Of a DNA stretch of 64,000 bases, positions 51,701-64,000 are shown one piece after another. The notes under the pieces were generated by a model. It saw only the letters and a program-made list of their open reading frames with translations, did not search any database and was not told the origin of the DNA. Location: contig NC_083597.1 of the NCBI RefSeq assembly GCF_020882245.1, positions 58,134,152-58,198,151 of the forward strand, given 5' to 3'. This DNA comes from Rhopalosiphum padi. Its lineage: Eukaryota > Arthropoda > Insecta > Hemiptera > Aphididae. Position 1 is the stretch's first letter. The number at the start of each line of letters is the position of its first letter. The translations under genes and the position numbers were made by a program.

Positions 51701-54398
51701 TAATAGTAATATTTTACATATAATTTAGTTTTATTAAGTTAGATTATGGCTTGGTAACAAATAAAAAATCAGAAAAGTCACTAAGTATTGTATAGCAGGT
51801 TTTAAGGTAACCTCATATTGAATAGATCTCTGTAATGGATAAACTAAATTGTAATTCATTAATAAATCTAAAATACGAAAAACAATACTTTGCGGACACA
51901 ATTAATCAATCTCTATTTTAAATATACTTTGTACTTTCTTTATATAGATAGTTACTATTAGTAATTCTATTAATATTACGTAATACTAAACTTATTTTTT
52001 CAAAAAAAAAACATACTTAGTATATTATATAAAATTATCAATCATTGATATATTATAATATTTTTATTAGTTTAAAAATAAATACCTCGTATCCTGGGTA
52101 ATACGAATATGAATATATTTTGTTGTATAAATAGCTCAAAATTAGTCTAAATAATTTTTAAATGTCATTATGTATATGAAATAATAATATATGTAATGGA
52201 AAAAATCATTAAGCCCCTACGAATAATATTTTCTTAGTTAGGATATAATAACTAACTGAGTTAATTTTATTTGAGGTTGGTAAGTACTGAATACATAAAT
52301 ACAATATTTTATATATTATAACTGTATTTATAATTCAATGTATACCGTGACACGCAAATAAGACGTACACACATCATCATCATGCTCAATACTATTTTTA
52401 TAAACATAATATCTCAACAATTTTCCTTTTCGATATCGAAATAAATAGATTTTATTACGTTAATAATAATAAAAATATATAAATAGAGTATAAAAACTTG
52501 GTTATAAACTAATTAAATTTAAGTTCCGGAATTCTATATTGTGTTGCATATTTAAATAAAATGATTCTTAGCGGTTGTTTATTTTTTAGTAACAAACTTT
52601 TAATCTCACTGGTTTTTTTTTTTATAAACTTTTTTGTCATTGTAGCATAGCTTTTAGAAAATATTTACTTTAGTGTATACACAATATAATTTTTAATGCA
52701 AATTGTATTGAATTTCTAAATAGAACTTTCAAACACTTTCATTTGTTCAAAAAATGTTAATTTTATAGTGAGAAAACATGAAAATATCCTTATGTTATAT
52801 ATATTAATGAAAATAAATCTAATAAAATAATTTATTATGATATCAGTACCATTATATCTTACATTTATTTTCTTATCCCAAATGATGGAAATTTAAATTT
52901 TCTCGCAGTACAAAGCACGTCAAGAATATAAATGTTATGCTGAATATATACATGTCATTATTATATTGAACATTTATTTTAAGCCTCTGTAAATACGTAG
53001 GCCGTTCATAATGTTATAATATTACCTTGCCATTTATATATAAGAGTTTATCGATACAATGTTACGAGTTATGACGTGGTAAGTATGCGAATATGGTTTT
53101 AAAACAAAATCTGCGATGTGTAAAATTAGGTATTAGTATGAAATTTGAGTTTAGGTGTACAATGGCGATGAGAGTAAAAGAAGAACCCATCTATTCTTCG
53201 GCGCGCCAGTTCGACTTTACAAAATGCCGTTTGGAATACTAAACGAGCTTTGCAGAGGATAACACCTTAAATTGCATTACGTTAGACAAATAATACACCG
53301 GAGTCATCTTGTTAAAGAAACTCTATACTACAAATCGGATTAAATTTTTCGGTTTATTATATTTTTGTGTTTGTTGATCAAAAGTTATACGTTTAGAATT
53401 GAAAATAAAACACGATACTACTGAATGAAAATTAAGGTCCATGCATAATTCTGACGGTTCATTGAACACACGACCGACTAACTATACACGCCATACGAGC
53501 TATAGTATTCACTATTTATTATATTATGTACATTGTACACTATATTAGTATATAATAAAGTATATTATTAGTGATTGGTAAAAAAAAGTAGCGAACCGTT
53601 TTTACTAATTAAAATTATGTACAATGTGCAAATACTAATATATGCTAATATGTACATTATACACGATAGTTAAAAAAAATTAATTATTTCATAAAAACAA
53701 AATTCATAACCGTTTTTTTTTTGTTGATATAATTTATGAGGTATTACGTTTATTTCTTTATTTTTATATATCTACTATATCTTCTACCCATATTCATACT
53801 ATACTTTTTACTCATGCTAAATAAAACTGTATACTAAAACTATGAAATATTTCAGAACGAATATTAGATTCCTCGCATCGTCTCTTATTATCATAATTTA
53901 CTCTTCATAATACATTTTCAAGGATGTCAAAAATAAAGCGCTTTATGTTCAAATACTTAAATGTAGCAACTAAGCTATTAAAATTCGGAGGTGCTGTTAA
54001 TGGGCTGCTTCCTCACTCGAGTAATCATATTTATCGTAATGTTATAAATGATAATTTATTACATTTAAATAACATCATAAAATTGAATATTTTAATTTTA
54101 AATAGATGTTTCAACATATTACATAATAAATAAAATATTAGTATGACTTTTTACTTGTATAACGATTTAAGCACAACATTATACCTACTTGTTATGTATA
54201 AAGTCAATGATATTTAATATGCTTATTCTAATACAAAATAATTATATATATATATCACTGTATAATTAAATATTCTTACTTTCTAGTGCCTGTTACTTCT
54301 ACTACTTTACATTTGCTTCGATTCCACCATGATGGCGTGAGAGTCCAATAGCTAGAAACTGCACTCCGTGCCCATCCTTCTTCTGGATAAAGAAGCAC
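28458..54398 (-). CDS. unknown multi-exon gene, 3' part (gene 2)
   Basis: Three short exons, 54398-54280, 43696-43606 and 28610-28458, join without breaking the frame (phase 2 with 1, then 0 with 0). They encode 120 residues ending in a stop. All borders are GT/AG, two donors are GTAAG, and each exon is clearly GC-richer than its intron. Introns are 10.6 and 15.0 kb. The product has GWARSAVSSYWTLTPSWW, a cysteine in WNRSKC, DTDTGNLFIVGSFNKR and a tail with GSLECGS and HFAVIRRRDFD. Three cysteines, several N-glycosylation sequons and many beta-branched residues suggest an extracellular beta-rich protein. I do not recognise the family. A lipocalin-like arrangement (strand with cysteine, then a terminal strand with basic residues) is possible, but the usual C-terminal helix and a clear GxW motif are missing. 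The 5' exon with the start codon was not found. Confidence 0.6.
29780..31560. promoter_or_regulatory. GC- and CpG-rich block, possible internal promoter
   Basis: This has many CpG steps (for example CGCGCGCG near 30163) in otherwise AT-rich DNA. It contains AT, AAT and C-run simple repeats. On the minus strand a consensus donor GTAAGT at 31109-31104 follows GC-rich sequence and could end an untranslated first exon of a shorter gene 2 transcript. No translation start is evident. Confidence 0.28.
30268..30288. repeat. (AT)n microsatellite
   Basis: About ten AT units inside the GC-rich block. A similar interrupted AT tract is at about 30685-30711. Confidence 0.85.
35424..35446. mobile_element. 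possible terminal repeat of a DNA transposon
   Basis: TACAGGGTGATTATTTTATC has the 'cagggtg' start common to insect mariner-like and MITE termini. No matching inverted copy was seen within reach, so the element is truncated or the match is by chance. Confidence 0.25.
37310..37400. repeat. degenerate AAT/ATG simple repeat
   Basis: Irregular AATAATG-type triplets, about 90 bases, with no coding meaning. Confidence 0.7.
39177..39370. mobile_element. short MITE with 34-bp terminal inverted repeats
   Basis: Bases 39177-39210 and 39337-39370 are inverted copies with about five mismatches in 34, starting GTATACAGAG. The element is 194 bp without coding capacity. The terminal CAGAG...ATCAAAAGT form and a likely TA target site suggest a Tc1/mariner-type non-autonomous element. 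Confidence 0.68.
43606..43696 (-). CDS. middle exon of unknown gene 2
   Basis: The acceptor TGATTTTAG ends at 43697 and the donor is GTAAGT at 43605, a strong consensus. One base completes a lysine codon with the upstream exon, followed by 30 codons reading TLAKMVDTDTGNLFIVGSF and ending DPDFK. Codon use and composition differ clearly from the surrounding intron. Confidence 0.65.
43697..54279 (-). other. intron of unknown gene 2 (10.6 kb)
   Basis: AT-rich with GC-richer patches at about 46220-46720 and 48750-49200 that contain no recognisable exon. An AT microsatellite is at about 45478-45496. A retrotransposon relic lies near 53197. Confidence 0.5.
53197..53262 (+). pseudogene. Ty3/gypsy-like reverse transcriptase relic
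   Basis: A 21-codon plus-strand segment reads FGAPVRLYKMPFGILNELCR and then stops. It resembles the 'PFG.Y...RMPFGL.NAP..FQR' block of gypsy-type reverse transcriptases. The flanks have no further similarity that I can see. It is a decayed scrap, far too short to be functional. Confidence 0.35.
54280..54398 (-). CDS. exon of unknown gene 2 (most 5' one found)
   Basis: The acceptor TTTGTATAG ends at 54399 and the donor is GTAAGA at 54279. It encodes 39 codons plus two bases. It contains GWARSAVSSYWTLTPSWWN, unusually rich in tryptophan, and ends VVEVTGTR. The other two frames contain stops. The preceding exon must end in phase 0. Confidence 0.6.
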
Positions 54399-56145
54399 CT
54401 ATACAAATTAAAACATTAATTAGTAAAATAGATACATATTTTATAAAAACTAAAAATTTTAATAGTTATTATCTATGTTTAGGTATTCTTCAGAAAACAG
54501 AAAATATCCAACTACACGCATTCATATACGTAGTATAGGGTATATTATTTAAAATTTCTGAAACGAAACTTCTAGGAATTAAACTTATTCGACAACATTT
54601 ATGTTGCATTACTTAAATCTACCAACAAACATTTCCATTTCGTATAGGAAGACCGAAGAATATAATATTTAAAATAATTATCAGAAGTTTCAATATTAAT
54701 ATTTGACTTAAGCCAATAGAAAGATTATAAATTATAAGGTTTGTATCTTAAAGGAGAATTTAAATTTTAACTAAAATTTGGTGATCTACAACAGTTTTCT
54801 ATGTGACAATTTCATTCAGTATATTAAAAATGAATGGTATTTAAAAGATAAACTAAAAAATGATCGCTCTACTGTATAGTAGAAATTAAATGTCCCTCGC
54901 GTTAGGTTAAGGTTGATAAATCATTTTATGCTATCAAAAATTATTTAGTATATGAGTAAAGATAATGTAACTTTTTGATAACCAAAGGTGAAGATAGAAA
55001 CTTATATTCTGAGTAGAGGTATGAATGTATTGATTTTACTATGATGCACTTTTTTATTTTTATTTTTTGTGTCTGAAAACAATTGTAACTAATAAAATAA
55101 ATGCTTTGATCGTCGACTTTGATAAAGGTTTCTAGTACAAAATTTAATATAGTTGGTACTTTTGGAAGGTCGAAATTAAAAATGATCAGTACTTTTTAAA
55201 ATAATTGGGTGGGAAAAAATACGAAAATTTGATAAAATTGTAATTTAATTATTTAAATAATTGTTTAATTACCTCGAGTATATTTACCAAAAAATCAGTT
55301 TGGTTTTTTTTTTAGTTATTTTCCTATTAACATCAATAACATTTTTTGCTCGGTCAAAAAGCTAAAAATATTATACTTAGTCCCTTATAAGTACTTTAAT
55401 ACTTGAATTAAAAAAATTAATTGAGCGTAAATTTACAGTGGATTTTTATGAGCTTTTGAAGATAAACTATTGATGAATTTATTTGGTAAATACTAAATAT
55501 GTACTATTGCAATAATATAATAAATATAATGTTTTGGAAAAAACTAAATTAATCTACCGTAATACTAATTGTTAATACTAATAGTAAATTACTTTAATAG
55601 CTATAAAAAAAATACATATCGTGAACTATACTTGGCTGATTAAACTGAATTCAGTCTTCATTCAAAATTGTTTTTTGTACAATATGACGAATTATCATTG
55701 AATTGAAATTTAATACATACGTATATTACAGTGATTTACTCCGTACCTACTATACAACAGTTTTGACCTATTTACCACTTACTTTATTTTTTATTAAAAT
55801 TATTAAAAGACCGCACTCAAATTCGTAACAGCTTATGAAAAATATACACATTTCTAATACATATATACTACCGCCTTTAATGATTTTTACACAAACATAA
55901 GACAAAACAAAACAATCTACGAAGTATTCATTAGTTCACATTTTGTATGCATACCCTTATGATTTAGGTTTTTTCGTTTATTTAGCTTAATTTGAAATAA
56001 TATTCACAGTTAGTAAAATAATCATCTCTTGTATTCAATTTTAATATAAATTCTACTTAAGTTTTTATAAGTTAAAGGAAACTGAAGGTTAAGTAATGTA
56101 TCGTGTGAGTGTGAAAATAATAATAACAAATCATTAAAAACAGTG

Positions 56146-56388
56146 TCAGTATACGTGTTACGTAATATTGTGAGTCACCTATCTTTTACACCTAAAATTG
56201 TTAAAAGTCGAAGACATTACTTTGAAAAGTCGTATTTCTCCATCGCAGTTTATCTTGATTTAGGAAACTATAAAGTGGTAGACCCAGATTTCTTGTATAG
56301 AATTCGTAGAAAATTGCTTCAAGACATTGTTGGCAGTACAAATATATATATATTAGAGCAAATGGGGATCAAACGACATTTACATTAG
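56146..56388 (+). other. unassigned open stretch of about 80 codons
   Basis: A plus-strand frame without an ATG near its start reads, in its second half, LDLGNYKVVDPDFLYRIRRK and then ILEQMGIK. The composition is protein-like. It has no recognised family, no clear splice sites and no start codon. It may be a fragment of a decayed gene or transposon. Confidence 0.18.
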
Positions 56389-59300
56389 GCCTAAAAAAAA
56401 AAACTTTCGCAGTTCGTTTAAAAAGTTTGTTATTTTCCGGTTGGATCGAACGGTTACTTCCAATGGAGATTTATACGAAGAAGAATCGTTTTATCTTCAC
56501 AATGACTACTAAACCGTACTGTGCATAAGAAAAACGCAGACGTGATGTGGCCGATATTTGAGATGAACAATATAAACGTAAGAATAATAAACATAAGATA
56601 GGCTGAGTATAAAAAATAAGTAATAACGAAATAAATAATAATACCACGGAGAAAATATAATACAAAATTGGAGTTTCCGCCGGAGCTGGCTGATTTGCAA
56701 TTAGGAATGTGAAAGGAAATAATGTTATGCACGGTCCTGAGGCGATATGACTAGATGTAGCATTCGTCGTCGGCCGCGACGGAGATGGAAATCTTTTCCA
56801 CCCGATTTGTTCCAACTTGAAATTATCAAATATCCGATTTATCCCGGGGTTTGCGGCTTCGGCGTATAAGGGTAAAAATAATAATAATAATAAAGGTAAA
56901 AAATCTCTTGAACATATATTTTATCACGCCCCATCTCGCACCGTCGTTTTACAGGAAGGAATCTAATTCAAATGTGAACAATATAGGTACCATACAAATA
57001 TAGTTCAAAATATGTAGAATGGTATAACATATTTTAATCGTGAATTATTCAATAATAAAAAATAATATTAGTCTAGTTTTGACTCATGAGAGTATATCGA
57101 GTACGAAAGAAAATAACGATAAAAAACATTTGATAAGTATTCTAAGTGTACTAATGACAATGTACAATGTACGCTCAACTATAATTCATATTATAGTCTG
57201 AGACATTCAAATTGATTTTATAGTCGTGTTATGTAATATTGTGATTTGTATTAGCGTGCAGTTAATTGACATTTTAACAATCTAATTTATCAAGACAAAA
57301 TAATTTATAACCTTCCGAGCAATAAAAATTTTAAATAACAGAATATTAAAAACTTATAATAAAAATAAACACGGAAATACGTGTATTACGCATTTTACTA
57401 TATGACTAAAAATACTTATGAAATTGAATTTACCTTAAATTCACAAAATATAACATTTCTTCACTTTATATTATTTCATTACAATTTATTAAAGTTGTTG
57501 TTTTTGTAATATATATATACAATAGTGAATAACATAAGTAATTCATTATAATATAAAACAATTCATCATACATATTAAAAAACCTTTACTTTTCAAAGTT
57601 TATAAACATTACACAAGAATGGTAGGTATATTGGTTTCTTAATTTAATGTTAGGGTGAACGTTAATTCAAGTAAATGTTGATTTAATCCTGATTTATGAA
57701 TTCTAGAAAAACTTTATTTTACCTCAAAACAACTAAAAGCAAATAAAAAGTATTAAGAAAAATAACATTTATAAATCTAGCAAAAAAAAACAATATTTTA
57801 TTATTTTCATTTTCATTCGTATTGAAATACTTTAATCCAAAAACTTCTACTAACTATACTATCTTACGCTCTATTTCGCTGGATATAAATACTAAGTACC
57901 TATAATATAGATAAAGGTTTAAATAAAAAAAAATTGAAGTTTATTACACAAATATCGATAATGGCAATGGATTTTAATATAAAAAGTATACATAGTTTTC
58001 AATTATATTATGTTCACTGAAAGTATGTAATGCACAATTTTCAATAAAACGTAAATAATATAATCGATGCTAATAAAAGATAAAGAAATTCATAAATAAT
58101 TTAAGCATAAGAAGATATTATCTTACTAAAAATAGATACTACACTATCTTACTAATTAAATGTACCTATAAATACGTCACAGGTAACCAAAAAAATAATA
58201 ATATTTTGCTACTTTTGCTATAACCACAGACTTCGATTGTAGTATTTTTTCATTACTACATAAAATTAAGATTTCGTTATAGCTGACTTGATATTAATTT
58301 AAAAATGAAAATAATCAATTGGATTTACATAACGTATATATTCTTACCTAGAGTAATTATGTAAATATGCAGCACTATATTGAATTCTGAATTTTAGTGA
58401 GAGTGGTTTTTAAATTGCACTAATATTTACAATTCCCTTTTTCGCTGAACAATAATTTGTTGAGCACAACGGTTTTATAAAAGCTTTTAAAAAGTTTCAT
58501 AGTGTAATAGAACTACAGTAAAAATTGTATGTTAGTATACATTGAATTCTTCAATATTTTAAATTTTCTATTAACTGGTTGATATTTATTCATAAACATA
58601 AACTGCATTAAGCACATAAGTTATATATTATATATTAAAAGTTATTTTTAACATATTTAAAATTCAACAGTGAACATATAATATATGTTATATTATGTTA
58701 ACTATCATTTTTATTAATCGAAGCAATCAACTCACAATATTTTCTTTAGGTAAAATTTGTGATTTTTGAAATTAGCATGTTTTAACACCTTGGTAATGGT
58801 TTATTATTAACCGTACACTTGTATATAATATTAATTATATTAAATTAATTAAAAAAATCATAACAAACGAACGAATCATTACGAACATGTTTTATTGATC
58901 TTATTTTTCTTCTTTCATATTCTTTATAATAATTCAAATAATTGTTAATCCGGGTGAAACGAAATTCATTACTTATTTATATTTCTACGCTCATAGTACT
59001 ATAAGACCATCGTTTACTTAAAAACTTAAACTGAAATAAAGTTGTGATATCATAAATTTAAACGAATATCTATTTACGCTTTAAAAATTAAAACAATATA
59101 ATATAATATTATGTTGTTTAATATTGCAGTATTATAGCTACTAAAAACTATAGCTTAATGTAATTTTTATTTTTAATACACGATTGTTATTACCGCTCCA
59201 GAATGAAATAAAATGTGGATAAATCACGACTACACTGTGATACTACCCCGCCTAACATATGTTTCATTATCATATTCAATACTTGTGTACAAAATAATTT

Positions 59301-59995
59301 ATTGTCATCCATCATTAATTTCCAAATTAATATAGTTTATAATGTGCACTGTCGCTATGCAGCGTTCGCCTATAATATGTATCAATACCGAAGGTCATAA
59401 TGGTATATCATCTTATACATAGGTGTATAATTTAATACCTACCTAGATGAATATGTCACTCACTTTCGTGCTTTTTTTTACAAGTTTTCGTGTAAAAATT
59501 CAAAACTAATAAAATATACGGGTACTGACCAAACAAATAACGTATAGATCGTACATTATCATGACAAATTAAAATACATTTTTCAAGTGACATTTGTGTA
59601 TTAGAATAATATGTGATGTTAATCGGCCATCATAGTCCTAAGTTCTATTCGCATGATCGATAAAAAAAAAAAAAAAAAAAAATCTTAAGTATATACCTTG
59701 AGTCGTAATAACAATTATTACGAGACAATTGAGAAAGGTATTTGTCATGGAGCCCAAACACATATAAGACATAAGCCATTTAAAAACATATTTTTGACAG
59801 GGAATTCCAGATGAGTACAACAACTTTTGCACGTGCGATTTGTCATTGTCACGGATTATATGGCCAGCGTGCTGGTGTTCTTGTAGAATATGAACTCTTC
59901 GGTATAAATTACTTTTACTTGCTCAAAGTGTCGCCTTTGAAATGGAATTATTTATGACGTAATATATAAAATACCGGTATCGCACTAGCGTGTTG

Positions 59996-60100
59996 TTATT
60001 ATCATTATTATTATCATTATCATCATCATCATCATCATCATCATCTTCATCGTGATTGTTATTATTATTATTATAATCATTATAATTATCATTATGACTA
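59996..60100. repeat. ATC/ATT compound microsatellite
   Basis: ATT and ATC triplets, with nine or so consecutive ATC units near 60018-60045, followed by mixed ATT and ATA units. Confidence 0.88.
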
Positions 60101-63100
60101 TTGCGATGACATTATCATTAGTAACGAGACAGCTCTGATTCGCGTGTGTTACCGAAATTAAATCTTAACCCAAGCCTGAATAGTAATCCCAATTCTCAGA
60201 GCTAAAATAAAATTGGCCCACGAGATACACAGATAAAACGCATTATTATAACAAAAAACGTTTGTGCTTTTCGTTACACGGTTTGCGATAAAGAAAAAGG
60301 CAATTAACACAATAGTCACCAGTTATTCGGCAAAGTTGACTCGTGAAGATTGGAATGCTTTAAAGGGGGAATGGTTGAACCCCGGACGATATTATTTAAG
60401 CTATTGCATGCACAATGCATAAAATAATAATATTATTATTATCCTTAATATTTTCATTCGTAGCGTATACTGAAGTCTACTTTTTCAGTGTCAGACTTTT
60501 GAGACTGATTGATGGTTATATGAATTTACTATCTGCTTTTGTTTTTTTAATATGTTAATATCCTTTCTAAATCATACGAAATTCATTTTTATTAAAGTAA
60601 TATAATATATATATATATTAAATACGTACTCGTAAATTTGATTTATTTTATGTATTTATTCTATAGCACTAATAATATAATGTTAATTATCATTTTTGAT
60701 TCACGTTTTGTTCAGGTGCATTAAAGCCCAGCGTTTAACTTAAAATGAAATGAAATTAGATTTGATTGTAGTTATAAATGACAAATTAAAATGATGAAAA
60801 TATTATATATTACTATACTTTGTATTAACACACAATTCAAGTAATACAATCACATAGAATATAAATTATAAATATATATACCTAGTAAATATATAAATTG
60901 TACGCGAATAAAAATTATTTATGTATTTTTTACCTTACAAATGGTAAATAGATATTAAGTAATTAATATAATAAACATATATTTTATTAATAGTCAAAAC
61001 TTAATTATTACCAAAATACGTACATACATTATAATTTAATTCTTTAAATAAAGTTTTTAAAAAAAAGCTAAACATTTTATTGTATAATTTAAATATGAAC
61101 CCACATAAAATGTAATATTAATTGATTTTTAATAATATTTTTTCTCGTTTACGTTTTATTTTGGGTAGGTATTTCTATAAAAAAAAAATCAAAACTGTAC
61201 AAAGAAATATATTTGTATTGTTATACACATACAATATTACAAAATATAACCCAAAAATACATTTTAACAAATGCATGTTTTTCATTACATGAATTTCAAT
61301 ATATTGAATGAAGGATGAAATCCTATTGATGCATTTTTGAAAAATTCTCTTTGGGATGAATTAGTAGGTATTTGTATTTTTTTTTTTTTTTAAGTGAAAT
61401 GATATTGAATTTTTTAATCTATAATACTTAAATTGTGCATTTCATAGAAGTTAGAAGTTATAAATATTCTTTTTAATGTCCTTATTTCTATTCATTTTCC
61501 TATACATATTTAATCTTTAACTAATAGAACAACAAAAATATTAATTTATAAAACTTTTTTTATAACTCAGTATAACCTATTTATTCACTTATTTTATTAG
61601 CTGTCAATTCTTTGTATTAGTTACAAGTGTGTTTAGTTGTATTTAGTTGTATTACATAGTAAATAAATAAAAAATATACAGGAAAATATAACTAAAAAAT
61701 ATTAAAACTTAATCAATATATTTTTATTCAAAATTTTTGGACATTTGTAATTGCAAATTGAAAAATTTGAATTCAAACTTTAACATGAACTACATTCGTA
61801 TAATACTCTTAGAACACTGTCATTCGAACATCGAACATACGTATATTCTCGAAAAACTAATCGAAAACCACTTGCTGTTACTAGGAGGTACTTGAATAAA
61901 AGCAATTTTTGATTTCAATGGCCTGCTTCAATTTGAATTAGTTTTCCTATTTACGACCTGAAACCTCTAGGGATAACGACAGATGGAAAATTCTCAAAAC
62001 AATTTTTTTACCTCTTGCATTTTTTTTAAACGTTACCAATATATTTTTTTATAAAAAAAAAAGTGTCTGGTCAGGTGAATAAAAACCCTAGAGACTTTTC
62101 AGTGGTCTCTCTGTGTATAATTGAAAATGTCACCCACAAAAAACCGTTATCATTTGTCGCATACGTTTACTCACACACCCTATAGGGAACCTCAGGTCAT
62201 ATGTCTTATACACGGCAAAACAGCAACCTTTTGTGGTAATGTTTGTAATACGATGAGATAATTAAAGTCATTAATAAATTTAACTGAGATATTAAGGTCT
62301 TGGATCTAGATTGTAGTTTTAAGGGATTTTTTTATAATTATTTTTAAATAATACTTAAGTCTAGTTATTATCGATTTATTACATTAATAAAAACCATGAT
62401 AATATTTCAATACAAATTTCTTATTAATACATTTTAGTAGTTATTTATACTAATAACGTACCCAAAAAATATTTAAATATTTTTAATTGTAACTATCTTT
62501 CTGGTTATACTTAATAATATTTAAATAAATATTTTAAGAACATATTTCGGTAAGAACTAATAAACTTACAGTACATTTACAATGTTAATATTTGTTTATT
62601 AGTTGAAAACTATTACAATTGAAACTTAAAAAAAATTTAAAAACATTTTCTTTTCAAAGGATTTACTCGCAAAAAAAAATTTACCAATTGTTAGATAGAG
62701 TGCTAGTTGAAACTTTCAAAGCACGAAAAAAAACGATTACACACAAACTTAACTGAAAAACAAAAAAAAACTCACATTTGTAATACCTCATTTTTCCCAA
62801 AATCTAAAAAAAACAACAACACAACATTGTGTAACTAATACACTTCTCCTACTTCAATCTAAAATATCAACCGCTTAAATTTCACAAACGATCATTAAAT
62901 TATTTTGAAGTGATGAGATGGGGTATTTTCTTTTGCCCGCCGTACTCTATACGCAAACAATTTTGGATCGTAGGAAATGTTATGCAAATCGAATTTAACG
63001 TTGCCGCAAACTAATGAACGATACTATACGCACGGTAGTGCGTCATCCATATACTTTATGCGTATATACTATTATATTATAGGGTCCCTAAAATATATGT

Positions 63101-64000
63101 AACATTCTCTCGGTGGATCTTTTAAACAAAATCCTACCCACGGTGCATAAATATGTGCCACGGATAACCGTATCGCGACACCGGTGGATAGGGGAATGGG
63201 CTATCGACCCCTAAGGCCTATCGAGGGTGTTATATATTTTTTCTAACACGTTTTGTTTTTTGCGTCTCGTTCGTCATGCCCTCGGGTGTGTGTGTTGCAA
63301 TTTTGGAGGGTATTGGACCTATTACTGCGTGTGGAACAATACACTGAGACAATGCACGTCGGATATCACATATCCAATTTCTGTGTGTGGAAAGTAAAAA
63401 CAAAAAAAAAGGGTTGTCACGTATGTAACAGTAGGGAAATAGTGGCTAAGAAATGGCTTTTCGTTTGTCCTGATCATGTATGGCATCCGTAAAGTCTTAT
63501 TCACTACCTACCTACATATTATTTTCCAGAACATTTTACAACACTTTTAAAAAATTGATATTTTTTTTAGCAGTGGCGACTAACTCGGTCGAAATAACAG
63601 TAGCCAATAGAATAGAATATTATTATGTAAATACGTACATTAGACAATACTAGGGTCTTTTTTTTTTTTATATAGCTGCAGAACGAGCAGTGGAATAATA
63701 ATAAAACTGCTGTTTATTTAGTAATGGAAAATGTGCTCACGCAAAAATACAAGAGTAGACGTACCAATAGTTTTGAATTAAAAATCAGCTAGACAATAGA
63801 ATATTTAGGTTAAGTAGGGCTTAAATATTTACTCGAGAAATGTGTTTATAGCATTTTTGTTTTACTTTTCACTGCAGTTTTCAATAACCAACCAACCATC
63901 TAACACGAAAACCCGTCTTCTTTAAACAAACAATTAATTAGTTTTATCAAATAAAATAATTTCTGCGAATGTTTTAAAAGTTGTATTAAATTTATTTGTT

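Larger units (their letters stand above)
54399..64000. other. region upstream of gene 2, no gene resolved
   Basis: The missing 5' exon or exons of gene 2 should lie here or beyond the right edge. GC-richer patches are at 56690-56870, 59600-59900, 60110-60430 and 62900-63490, but none gave a start codon plus a donor in the needed phase 0. The remainder is AT-rich without visible genes. Confidence 0.45.

Noticed and set aside
56454..56815. Overlapping minus-strand frames of 92 and 114 codons, one of which could splice in phase 0 to gene 2
   Set aside because: The longer frame lacks an ATG and the needed donor (GTATTA) is poor; hydrophobic runs follow from AT-rich sequence.
59638..59832. 64-codon minus-strand frame with a signal-peptide-like start
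   Set aside because: Runs into a poly-A/T tract; the possible exon ends in phase 1, which does not match the next gene 2 exon found.
63253..63492. 79-codon plus-strand frame
   Set aside because: No ATG at its start, no recognisable motif and no supporting splice sites.

Overview
The window looks like nuclear DNA from an insect. It is very AT-rich, has long introns with GT/AG borders, and carries microsatellites and small inverted-repeat transposons. The base composition and frequent 'ataggtac'-type words remind me of an aphid genome. That is an impression, not a test. There are no bacterial operons, CRISPR arrays or long intact open reading frames. Almost all real coding sequence is in short exons spread over kilobases.

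Gene 1 (minus strand, 6798-17274) is well supported: a three-exon TGF-beta superfamily ligand of 354 residues. Exon 1 encodes the signal peptide and start of the prodomain. Exon 2 encodes the rest of the prodomain, an RRKR furin site and a lysine-rich stretch. Exon 3 encodes the whole cystine-knot growth-factor domain. Cysteine spacing matches the BMP2/4/Dpp type, but the cysteine that links the two chains of the dimer is serine, as in vertebrate GDF9 and BMP15. The first intron (6.7 kb) holds a GC- and CpG-rich block at about 11380-12560 that could be an alternative promoter.

Gene 2 (minus strand, 28458-54398, 5' end not found) is a chain of three short exons. They join in compatible phases across introns of 15.0 and 10.6 kb and end in a stop codon followed by AATAAA. 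The 120-residue C-terminal part is rich in predicted beta strands and aromatic residues. I do not recognise the family; a lipocalin-like fold is a weak possibility. It is the most likely overlooked gene in the window.

Weaker exon candidates are a possible first coding exon at 2494-2544 (minus), heading left towards or past the window edge, and a possible plus-strand exon at 17929-17980, about 0.65 kb upstream of gene 1's start codon. Mobile elements include a 441-bp foldback element with about 180-bp arms (21604-22044), a 194-bp inverted-repeat MITE (39177-39370), a pogo/Tigger-like fragment (near 20344) and a short Ty3/gypsy reverse-transcriptase relic (near 53197).

The rest is AT-rich intergenic or intronic DNA in which I see no gene. 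GC-richer patches at 2545-2960, 17275-17660, 24440-25260, 29780-31560 and 56690-56870 are the best places to look for promoters, untranslated exons or missing 5' exons.
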